Translations under genes and position numbers: made by a program | Assembly (NCBI GenBank): GCA_008711295.1 | Contig: VUYV01000608.1 | Span: 133,724 to 197,723 of the forward strand | From: Anarhynchus alexandrinus | Taxonomy: Eukaryota; Chordata; Aves; Charadriiformes; Charadriidae | Direction: 5' to 3' | DNA: 64,000 nt | The notes under the pieces: model-generated | Seen by the model: only the letters and a program-made list of their open reading frames with translations | Database searches by the model: none | Told to the model about the DNA's origin: nothing | Shown here: one piece after another, positions 48,561 to 58,920 of the stretch | How positions within the stretch are numbered: the first letter of the stretch is position 1 | Layout of the letters: the number at the start of each line of letters is the position of its first letter

Positions 48561-51065
48561 ACAGAGAAGTAATACTTTCTGGTTTTCTCCAAATTTCTTT
48601 TTTGAAAATTGGAACTCTATTCTTCCGAGCTAATAGCTTTCCTCCACTTTGTGGTTTAAAAACTCCTCTGTCTTTTTAGTTCAGGTACTATTTTCTAGGT
48701 GTTTCAAAGGCGACAGAGGGGAGAGGGAAGGGGAGAATGACCCATGTTTGCTATAATGTGCTGTCACATCCACTCAGTTATTTGGGTCCTAACTCTGAAG
48801 TAATTTCAAAGCTGAAGTAGGGCATGCTTTTCTGTAGCAAGGTATTGCATCTTGCTAAAACATATTAAGAAGAAATATTAAGTTTTGAGAGTTGTGCAAT
48901 TAGCTTGCCAATAGCTGCTGGTATTTTTTAAGGACTGGGGTGTGTGTTGCCCTAGATTCCTGCTGAAGTACTGTGGTTTAGAAACATTTTTTAATATGCA
49001 GAGGCTCTAGGGTTGATAAATAAGATTGAGTCTAGGATCAATATCTTGGAAGTTTGCTTCATAGTCTGTGGATACAAATCTAAACCAAAGTTAAGTTTGA
49101 TTTAAGCTGCTAATGATGCAGATGTTTTCGTAAGCTTAAAAACTATGATTTAATATTTTTATGCATTATGCCTTAACTTCTGGGTGAGAAAGCTTCAAGA
49201 GGCTCTGTCAGAAGCCTTTTCAGGCCGTGGTCTCTGCCTGCCTGTCTGTTCTGTGCCTTATTGCAACTCTTCCCTTAAACTTTTAGTTTCCCAGAAGATG
49301 GCAGGAGGGTCAGTGGCCTGCAGGCAGTAACAGTCTTCCTTATCTGTTCCCAGTTAATGACAAAGTGTAAATCGCTCGTATCCTTCCCATCTGGATTGAG
49401 ATGGCAATCTTAGTCCTTTCCTGTAAGAGGATTTGCATTTTAAGATGGAGAAAGTGATGAAGTTGCAGTGGATTGAAACTGTAGGCTAGCAAATTCTCTT
49501 ATCCATTGGAGTTTAATAGTAGCATTATGGTTCTTTTCCCTTTTGGAGGAAGGACTCATCTCTATTTTTGAAATATTCAAATCTATTAAAATGACAGAAG
49601 AAATATACTATGGGGATTTCCCCTTTAAGCATTGTACCAACTTTATTGTATGAAGAAGTCTTTTTGAAAACAGTTGTTTTTCATAGAACCTAGTGACAGT
49701 CCTCTGTGTACTCAGAAATGTATGGCAGATACTTGAGCATCAACAGAACAGTATTGCTGCCTAGATTCTGTCCTGTTCTCATAAACTGTTTTTATAACTG
49801 ATACATGATCTGCTTTCACTGTTTTTTAAAGCAGTGAGACTGGAGGACTGATCTGTGTTTGTCTCTCGGAACAACCTTCTCACTGTCTGCAGTGTGGAAA
49901 AAAGAGACACAGTTATTAGTATTGTACAAGCACTTCATCTCCACTGGTATGAGAGGCTCTTAGCCTCTACTCCGTTGGTGCTACATCAAAGCAGCAAAGC
50001 AGAAACATGTCAAATTGCAGTCTCTTCTTGATGCTGTGTAAGGAAGCATGAATGGCTATTGAAATGAATCTGGAGTAGTATGAGGCTTCACCAGATAAAA
50101 GGCATGTATTATTAGTGTATTTCCTCTTCCTCATTTTCACTTGTTTACCTGTGTGCCCTTATTTTTCTAGTGGATGTACAGATGCTAGATTAATACTTTG
50201 AGAGTTACTCAGCAGCAGAGCTACTTTTCTTGGCTACATTGCATGGACCATTTAAAAGGTATTCCACTACTGAAAACTGCTGCTCCAGAAGGAGCTCTTT
50301 CAAAAAGATAGGATGGGATGACTGAGATTCTGAGCTATCCTTCAATAGTTCAATAGCTAAAGGATCTTCATACATTATCCATTCTAGAATAAACCTCGAA
50401 GATGTCATCTCTCTTTCCTCCCATGTCCCCCCCAATGATTCCTGCATGACAGTCTGAATCAAACTAGCCCTTCTGTCTTAGCCCAATAGATGCTTAAGGA
50501 AAATGGTGGTTTGGAGGATAGACTTATCATAGTCAGCCTCGGTCCCATGGGGAACAATCCAGAGTGATAAATTAGATTCTTGCTCCAGCCTGGTCTTTGC
50601 ACTGGGGAGAACAGTCCCAGCTAATCACACCCTGCTAGATTCAATCTTTCCCACTGAGTACAGCCTTGGAAGTATAACCTCGCTTGGCTGTTAATAGTTA
50701 CCACTTGAGTTTAGAGTATGTCCACTTCAAATACAAACTGGATGGAAGCTTCATTGAGGGTGTGGGGAAGGCATGAGACAAGGGCATAAACTATAAAAGC
50801 CCATTAAGTAACAGACCTTCTGAAAGACCCAAAAGCTTTATCAGTTTTATCTTTGGGATTCAGTGTCTGTCATTCACTACAAATCTTTGAGAGCTGGACG
50901 GAACTATCTGGGGCTAAATACATTTTTTTGCTTCTGTTGACAGATGGGAGCAACACATCAAAGGCAACTTTAGAATAATCACATACTTTTATTCTAAGAG
51001 TGATTTCAGCAATGTTTCGGAATGCAGAGATCTTGCAGTTCTTAATTTAAAAGGACTTTTCAGGT

Positions 51066-51070
51066 CAGAC
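51066..51070. repeat. Target-site duplication, left copy (CAGAC)
   Basis: CAGAC directly precedes the LTR start TGGTACTAGG and is repeated exactly after its end at 51596-51600. Confidence 0.75.
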
Positions 51071-51595
51071 TGGTACTAGGTTTGGCTGGGATGGAGTTAA
51101 TTGTCTTCACAGCAGCCCACATGGTGCTGTATTTTAGATTGTGACAAACTGTTGATTAACACACCAGTGTTTTAGCTGTTGCTGAATAATGCTTACACAG
51201 TGTCAAGGCCTTCTCTGTTTCTCACTCTACTGCCCTAAAGTAGGCTGGGGGTGGGCAAGAGGTTGTGACAGGACACAGCTGGATCATCTAACCCAATCTG
51301 ACTGAAAAAATACTCCATATTTTTTAACATCATGCTCAGCAATAAAACTGGGGGGAAGTCTTTCCAAAGTAGCTGTTGCTCAGGTTGGCTATTGGTCTGC
51401 TGGTGGGAGGTGCTTAGTGATTTGGCTTGCATCACTTGTATGTGTGGTTGGTTTTTTTCCCCTTTGCTTATTTATCTTGACCTGTGAGTTCTTCCCCTTG
51501 CTTTTGCCCTTCTGATTCTATCCCTCATCCCTCTAGGGGGGAGTGAGTGAGTGACTTGGATGAGTGCTTACCTCCCATCCAGGGTCAACCCACCA
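51071..51595 (+). mobile_element. Solo LTR of an avian ERVL-type element (525 bp)
   Basis: The segment starts TGGTACTAGGTTTGGCTGG and ends AGGGTCAACCCACCA, giving TGGT...ACCA inverted ends. Internal phrases (GGGATGGAGTTAATTGTC, CATCATGCTCAGC, GGGGGGAAGTC, CTGTGAGTTCTTCCCC, GGAGTGAGTGAGTGACTTGG) follow the layout of a common bird LTR family. It is flanked by a perfect 5-base duplication CAGAC. No gag/pol/env sequence is present, so it is a solo LTR formed by recombination between the two LTRs of a former provirus. Confidence 0.85.
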
Positions 51596-51600
51596 CAGAC
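51596..51600. repeat. Target-site duplication, right copy (CAGAC)
   Basis: Exact copy of 51066-51070, bounding the solo LTR. Confidence 0.75.
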
Positions 51601-54600
51601 TATTTCTAGGCTTGTTAAATATGTTTGAAGTAATGTAGTACTTGATTTTAGGGATTTCCTAGTTGAGTTATATTCTAGTCACAATACAGTCTATTCAGAA
51701 TACAGTCACCCTTCCCCCCGCCCCGAGATGTTACCAATATAATTAATTTAATTTTCTGCAGTGAATATAAGGCATGTTCCAGTAGTGCTGAAATAGTTTC
51801 AAAACATCAGAAGAAGTGGAAGAGATTCCAGTCTGTGCCTTTTTAATTCCAAAACAGGAAATGGCCTCATGCCTGCCTTACTAAGCATGACTTCCTATAA
51901 TTTTTTGTCAAGGTGTGCTACCATTTTAATATAAGCTACTATAAAACATTTTACTATACTTCCCCCACCTTTGATATTCTGAATATCTTTTCTTATTATA
52001 TAAATTCTGCCTGTTGTTGCTTTGGCAGCCTTCTCTCTCCCTCCTCCCCCTTCCTTTGGTGGGGATTTTTTGATATTTATTCCCCTGCGTGCTGCCTACT
52101 TTCAAGAAAATTGCAAATGATTGATACCCTCAGAGACCTCTATCCCTCCAGTAAATTCGGCTGAAATTAACCTACAGTATTAGAATTACTAAGAGGCAGG
52201 GGCTGACACCTGAATGATAGGAATAAATACCTTTGAAATCACACTTTGAATACATAGGACATCTGTCCAGTGGTAATTGTCAGGCAGGTCTGTTTTTTGT
52301 GAAGTTTTTCTTCTGAATGTTCTTCAGTCTGTTGTTATTTTGTGGCTTATGTTTTGAAGCCTGATTCCCCTGCCCCCCCATATGGAGGACATAACACAGA
52401 CACATCATAACACAGACACCTCTGGGTTCTTTCTCTGATATGGCATTATATTTTCCTCCTCTGTTCTGGACTGAAGAGAACTCCAAAAGCAAGTTTATAA
52501 AAATGCCAATAATTGTGGGCACTCGGTTGGGAAGGAGAGTATTCTTGTCTGGGTTTTGGCTTGACTTATCAAGGCTTATGAAGGACCTCATTGGAGTGAT
52601 GTCCCAGATCTGTCTTATACTTAACAGTTTAAGACTTGGAATAAACTGGGAGGAAAAAAATCACAAACACCCACTGAAAAGTTTCTATTCATAGGAGTTG
52701 TTCTGGGCTTAAATGCCATTGCAGGGCAAGTTTTAAAAATGAAACTATTAATCAAATTCCCTTTTCCAAAGTAATATTTCACCTTCCTTCTGAAGTCAGT
52801 GGGGCTGTGGTGTTCTTTAAGATTTTGGAAACTTAAGACACTGACAGATGTATTTACAATCTGCTATTTTTCCCAGAAAATATTATTCTATTGTTGGTGT
52901 CAAAAAAAAAAAAAAGGATTCTCTCAAAAACTGAGAGTTCAGTGATGATTATTTTCAGCATGAATGGGTCAGATTGAGCGGGCACTGCAAATTTTGTATA
53001 TGAGAGTATGAAGCTTCTTAAGAAGGGCAGATGCACATTAGTATTCTGAACTGGAGGTGCAACAGTGGCTGCCAGTTTAACCCCTGCAGATGTATTTACC
53101 TGCCACCTCACAAAAATGTGCTTCTATGGTATGGATGCCTGTTAAAGATAGCCTTTAGAAGGGAAATTTTCAGTTCATAGTGTTTTCAGTAAAAAAACCT
53201 GTTTGCCTGAAAACTCTGTGCAAATAATTTTTCTGGCAATTTAGGAGCATGCAGGAACAAGCAGTATATTTTTTTTGTCTGCTTTCTCAAAATTGGCTTG
53301 GATGGTCATCTGATACTTGAGGGAGCAAGAACTGCAAAGCCGAAGAGCTTCATGGGTGCTAATGGATGCAGTTTGCACCAGCTGTTGGTTGTTACGAAAC
53401 TAGTATTCAAATTTCATTTGCCTTATAGGACATGCTTATAAAATTATGAATTCTTGAGTGAGGAGTTGTTACAGCCATTACTTTAGAGCTCTCTGTTAAT
53501 ATAAGGTAATCTTAAACCAGTGTCCAAACTTCTTTATAGAGACTAATTTTGGAATTCTGTGTATTCATTCAAGACCATACAGGCTAAGATTATGCAAAGC
53601 AGAGGTTAAAATAAGGTTGTTTTGGTGGTGTTTGTTTGCCCCAGTTCAGGCTTCTGGGGAAAAGGGACCTAAACTAGAGTCCCACCAGCTTGACAGGTTC
53701 CTGCAGTGATACTTAAGGGACATGTTCTGTCTGAAGAAATGTGAAGGTTAGTATAGCCTTTTCCCCTTTGCTTTGGCACTCTGAACAGTTGGTACATTTG
53801 TCAAGTTGGACCTTCATTTACTCATTTCATGAAAAGCTCCAGGTCTTACTGCCTTTAAGTTTGCTGTTTTCTAACCTGTGTTGCATGAGAATATGGGTGG
53901 AACACATGGATCGATGAAACGGGTACTGGTATGTGTGTTCAATCAAGAGTAGTTGGCAAGTGCTGAACAGAAGCATTAAGCTTCTGAAAGCATTGTAGCG
54001 TGTTTTTTTTGATGCTGCATAACTCTTGTTTCTCTCTATCCGATACTCATACTGCTTGGGGAGACTTGGAAGTAAGAGCTTTCTTATTTTATGTTAATAA
54101 CAAATTAGTCTTGCTTACTAATTAAAGATCATAATAATGTTGCTATTTTTATTGTGCACATGGGAGCCATGCATAGCGATGGGTTATTGCCAAGTAAACA
54201 TTCAAACAAAACTAGTAATAAGGGCAATTCATTTTTATGTAGTGTTTTCATAAGGATGAAACCAGTCACTCTTACTGGTAACACTTCTGAGTAAACATGA
54301 ATTTTTAAAAGTTTTTAATTGGTTTCTTTAGATTGTTCTGTTTAAAACTGTCATTTTAACATTTGTATAATGTCAGGTGGAAGCATCCTGTGCAAGAAGA
54401 AAATTTAGTTGTTTTGGTTTTTTTCATATTCAGTGAATGCTGATGTATTCTTGACTGTCTATATGGCAGCATTGGATGAAGTCCTGGTGCTGTGTATCAT
54501 GCTGTCTCCCAGTTTAAAAATTGACACTTTGTATGTTTCAGCATGGAGACAGTGGGGTCTGGGTGTAGAAGCTCAAGCTTGTATGTGTTAAGACAAAATA

Positions 54601-57139
54601 CAGACTGATAAGTTGGGAGTGTTGATAGATAGTTAAGGAGTTAAGGCCATATTCATCTTAGCAATGGCTTAGTTATTGTGTTAATAAATTGGTTTGTGTG
54701 TTTTGAAATGTTAATCCAACCTTCAATTTGAATCAGAGCAATAGTTCAGTAAGTGGGGATATGTTCTCTTTGGAGCTCAACAGTAGATTTCCAAATATTC
54801 TCTGTTCCTAGTGTTTCTCTGTATGATAACATGCTATATGTTCATATTTTGGAAAGCTTTATGTTCACAACTGTGTATTTAAAAAGCCTTTGAGTGCAAA
54901 TAAGTGTTTTGAACAAATGAAACCTTCATTACAGTTAAATCTCTGGATTTAGTCAGCAAAAAATATAGGAATATATTTTAATTTTACAAGCTTAAATATT
55001 GTATTTTTAAGTTTGTGCGTAGCAAGGTGTGTAAAAAGTTCCCTCTTTTTGTATATAGACCAAGACAATTTTGCAGTGCAACCAGCTTGTTTGCAGCTGC
55101 AAGTATATGGCTGACAGATTCAGATGTTTTATGTAGTCTTCATCATCAATGTAGATGTAATTGCTTGAAGTTACTTAGGCTTTTTCTTCTTTATTATATC
55201 TTACTGATGGAATCCTTTGTAGATGTGTAGACTATATGTTCCTCTTATTGATTCTTCTATGCCCATGGCACATTAGAGCTTATATTTTCTGCATCACGAA
55301 AAGCTATTTCTGCAGCATTCAAGAACTGCTTTTGTCTCTTTGTTGTCATGAAATTGCCATGCATTTGACTGTGTATTATTTTAGTGAGGAAATTATATTA
55401 TTATGATGGGATTAGAGGTATGGAAGTAGGATGGATTGTTGGTCTGTGCTGCATGGGAAAGGTTGTTTTGTGGGATAGGAACATTCATGTGTTCTTCCGG
55501 CAAGAAGCAGTACTCTGTGACTGTTCCTTCCCCTTGTGCATTTTTTCCTCTTTTCATGTGTGGTGTCTGAGTATGTGTCAGTTGTGCTCTGCCCTGTTTC
55601 TTCAGTCAAGAGACTGTGTACTGTGACCCCCAGCCAGCTGAAGGAGAATAAAGGGGGATTTAGGTTCTTCCATCATTCTGTTTTACTTAGGGTTACCCTT
55701 GGATTTAAATGTTCTTGCAAGAAGAATGCAACCTAATTTAGCTAAACAAAGAAAGTGTATTTTTTTTTGGTCTTTGTAGTTTTTGTTTATTTTTCCATGA
55801 TGCTTAAGCAAAGTGTTAGAGATTTTTCTTTGGTTCCGCCCCTATTGCTGTACTTGCCTGCAGAAGATGACCTGCTGTGGGAAATGATGTCTAAGGCTAT
55901 TTGGTAAAAAATTGTAGGTCGTGGCACATGGTGGAAAGAAAACTATGGTTATTATTATGGAAATGCTGTTATCTGTAGTCCTTGGATATTCTACCAAGAA
56001 AGAGGTCCTCATGCAAATGAAGTTTATTTTGAGGTTTACTGTGGGCTGAGTTACACATTTTTCTCCAGACATCTTGCCTTAGTTTTGGTTTCATCAATCT
56101 GCACATTTATATAAAGATAACTATCTCAGTATAATTCATGAAGTTACTTGCTTCTGAGCTGTAAGTGTGGATGCCAATTTTACAATACACTAAACTTTCT
56201 GCCTCAAGGGGTGCTTATCAGGTAAACCAAATGAAGTAAAAGGGAGATGACAGAAGGCTGCTGCAGGTGTAAACTTAAGTCAACATTCACATCCTAAAGA
56301 GAGGGGATCTAACAAGACTTCTCTGGAAGTCTTAAATGCTTTTTTACAATAGTGTTCAGTACAATTAAAAATAGAAGGGATGGCTAACATTATTTCATTG
56401 AAGCTTTTTGCAAAGGTTTGTTAGCTTATGGTACAAGAGCTGAGAAATCACAGAGGGTGTGTTTTTGATCAAATTCTGTAATGCAATTTCTTAAAATATG
56501 TAAATACATTAAAATCCTGAAGGGATTCCTGTACTTTTAAAGAAGGAAATTAAATTTGAGTTGTTATAGGGCTTGATTAAAAACCCAAAAACAACCCAAA
56601 CAACCAAACAAACCATTTTAAAAATAATTTTGTGTGTCAGACTTGTTAGCACACAACAAAGAACAACAAATCTTAAGGAGACCTTTACTGTGTTTACCCC
56701 AGTTTGAAGGAAAAAAAGCCTTTTTCTTCAAACTGTTTTGTGTTCACATGTACAGTTGCTTGAAATGAAATATTTTACAGAGAGATCCTCGTAACCAAAT
56801 TGATGCCTAGTCCAGATTATTCATGACATCCTAGAGATAACGAGGGAAAAAATAGCAGCTTCTGATTTCATTGTGTGTTGAAGTTGAAGAATATTCATGG
56901 ATTTCTGTAGCTGGTTTTCATTGCTTTTGGTAGACCATTAGGAGTTTTACTCAGCAGTTAAAGAACATTTTTTTAAGGTGTCAAATAACCTTGAATTTTT
57001 AATGTTTGAAAACGAGGATTAAATATCCCATAGCTATTCATTTTGTGGTCTGCTGACGTTTCCTTGAAAAAGCTAGTGTAAACTGCAGATCAGCAAATTC
57101 CCTGCTGTTAAGCTTACAACTTCCCTGGCTTTATAATTT

Positions 57140-57750
57140 TGCACAGTGGATTTTAAAAGCGGGTTTTCATATGCTCATTGGTGCAGTGCAAAGCACCTTG
57201 CAGGCAGCATTGGGTTTCTCGCTGTTGGGCCGTGTAATGAGTCCCCTGCTGCAACATCTTGCCCCTCCCCTAAGCAACCAGCACACAGTGAGCATAGTGG
57301 CTGTGCTGGAGTTGCTTCTGTTTTCATGGAGGAGATAGCAGACCTTGCACTGCAGCAGGTGGAGCTGCCTCGGTGGATCTAACCCTGGGTTCTGGCTGAG
57401 AGGATCCGAGTATTACTTTGGGCCACGAGACAGTTGTCACTTCAAGCTGACACTAATGAAATAAAATGTAAAGCTGACTTGAAAATTTTAAAAATGGACA
57501 CAGGATTTCTTCTTTGCCTTTTTTTGAAAGATCTGGTTTCTAGCGTGAAGCAAAATTTTTCCTGAAGGATTCAACCTCTTCATATCAAGGCTTATTTTTG
57601 AACACTATGGACCTAGATTAAATGTCAAAGACAGGCAGCAAGCAGCGCTTACAGAGGCATTTTTCTGGAATCTCAGTCACGGATCGACTGAAGTGCACAG
57701 GGTCTGAAAAAATGTCTCCTAGCATAAAAAACTTGGATTGTTTTTCTCCG
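57140..57750 (+). promoter_or_regulatory. DLG1: Candidate internal promoter and 5' leader for the second alternative DLG1 exon
   Basis: A relatively GC-rich, non-repetitive block (57140-57420) in otherwise AT-rich intron, followed by a leader that reaches the exon at 57751. It contains a TTTTAAAAGC TATA-like stretch (57152) and an ATTGG (57176). From the ATG at 57622, directly after an in-frame TAA, the frame is open through to the exon, so initiation upstream (57622 or 57712) is possible. Promoter function is inferred only from position. Confidence 0.4.
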
Positions 57751-57813
57751 ATGCTATGCCACTGTAAAGTAGCATGTACCAACAACACAATATCTTTAAT
57801 GTTTGGATGTAAG
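57751..57813 (+). CDS. DLG1: DLG1 alternative first coding exon, PSD-93-like Cys-x-Cys N-terminus
   Basis: Twenty-one codons beginning MLCHCKVACTNN and ending TISLMFGCK, followed by a GTGGGT donor at 57814. From memory, a DLG2/PSD-93 form starts with the same 21 residues apart from Ile for Leu at position 2 and Leu for Ile at position 14. Cys3 and Cys5 give the same Cys-x-Cys layout as the alpha exon, suggesting palmitoylation. It ends in phase 0 on AAG, matching exon 3 and the alpha exon, so it can join the same downstream exon. In-frame upstream ATGs (57622, 57712) leave the true start open; 57751 is chosen by homology. The donor is moderate; GTAAGG six bases earlier would shift the frame. 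Not a retrocopy: no downstream exons are attached. Confidence 0.82.
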
Positions 57814-58057
57814 GTGGGTCTAAAAGGACTTTCCTAGAAATGTAAGCTGCATTTAGTGAATGATTGCCATTATGTCTAATGTAACTCTACCTTAAATTTC
57901 TGATTAAATAGTGTGTATTTTGTTCCGTGCCTTACTTGATTATCAGAGCTCGTGGTGATTGTGACAGAAGTAATGAATTATCATGCCTACTGTTTAAAGA
58001 TCCCTTTGAGCAACATTTTGAATTTACTGAATGCAGCATGTAAAATGTCGTCATTCT

Positions 58058-58100
58058 CCATTAATCAGCATTAATCATCATGTAATCAGTTTATTGCACT
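58058..58100. other. ATTA-rich segment with a short direct repeat
   Basis: CATTAATCAGCATTAATCATC contains ATTAATCA twice ten bases apart, followed by ATGTAATCAG and TTTATTGCAC. Homeodomain-type cores cluster here about 250 bases after the alternative exon. It could be a conserved non-coding enhancer; no conservation data are available. Confidence 0.3.
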
Positions 58101-58895
58101 TGGCTTTCATTTTCTTCCGCTGTAGAGAATTAAATACACAGGAGACTTGCACTGAGATGCAGGGCTGGAAATGCTTCCTGACATCATATTGATGGAAGCA
58201 ATTGTTAGTGGCAGGTTTGGGTTTAACAGTGCCCTCGGGCATTCAGGAATTTTAGGACTACATCAACTGTTCAGATTTCAGAGTAATAAAACACATATAA
58301 TTTGGTAATCCTCAGAATAGTAAACAGAATATATTCAGGGTTATGTCAAAACTGCTTTTTCCAGTAAAATCGATGTGCAATGTGAAGGATATAATGAGAA
58401 CACTAAATACTGGAAAGCCCCTTTAAAATTAAAGGCACATACTTTTGAGACCGAGATTCAGAAATCTTTCTCTCCCAAAGTAGTTTTGCGTATTCCATGT
58501 TACCAAGTCAGTGTTCATTATTTTTAACAAAGAAGAGCTGAACTGTATTTTATTTTATAAAATGGGAGCATTTCTGTTTATGTGTACATACATGCATATA
58601 GGTACAGACTTTTTTATATATCTATCACAAAATCTTGAATAAATGTCACCTACATTGGGAGGGAGGAGTCTAAATTTTTATGGATCTTTCGATAGTGTGA
58701 ATGATTTATTATCAAACTTAAAGTTGAATGCTTTATTTCCAGGAGGAAAGAACTTGCCTTGTTTTGAATCTACTTATGTTTCATGTTTCCAAAGCATTTT
58801 TCAATTGGAAATATGTGTATATTTACTGATGCAATTTGGAAACCTTTTGCTAAAAACCTAAGATTTCTTTCCTTCTTTTTGTGGAACAGCACATT

Positions 58896-58920
58896 CCTAT
58901 TTATTTATTTATTTATTTAT
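58896..58920. repeat. TTTA tetranucleotide microsatellite
   Basis: Six consecutive ATTT/TTTA units in intron 3. Simple sequence with no evident role. Confidence 0.85.
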
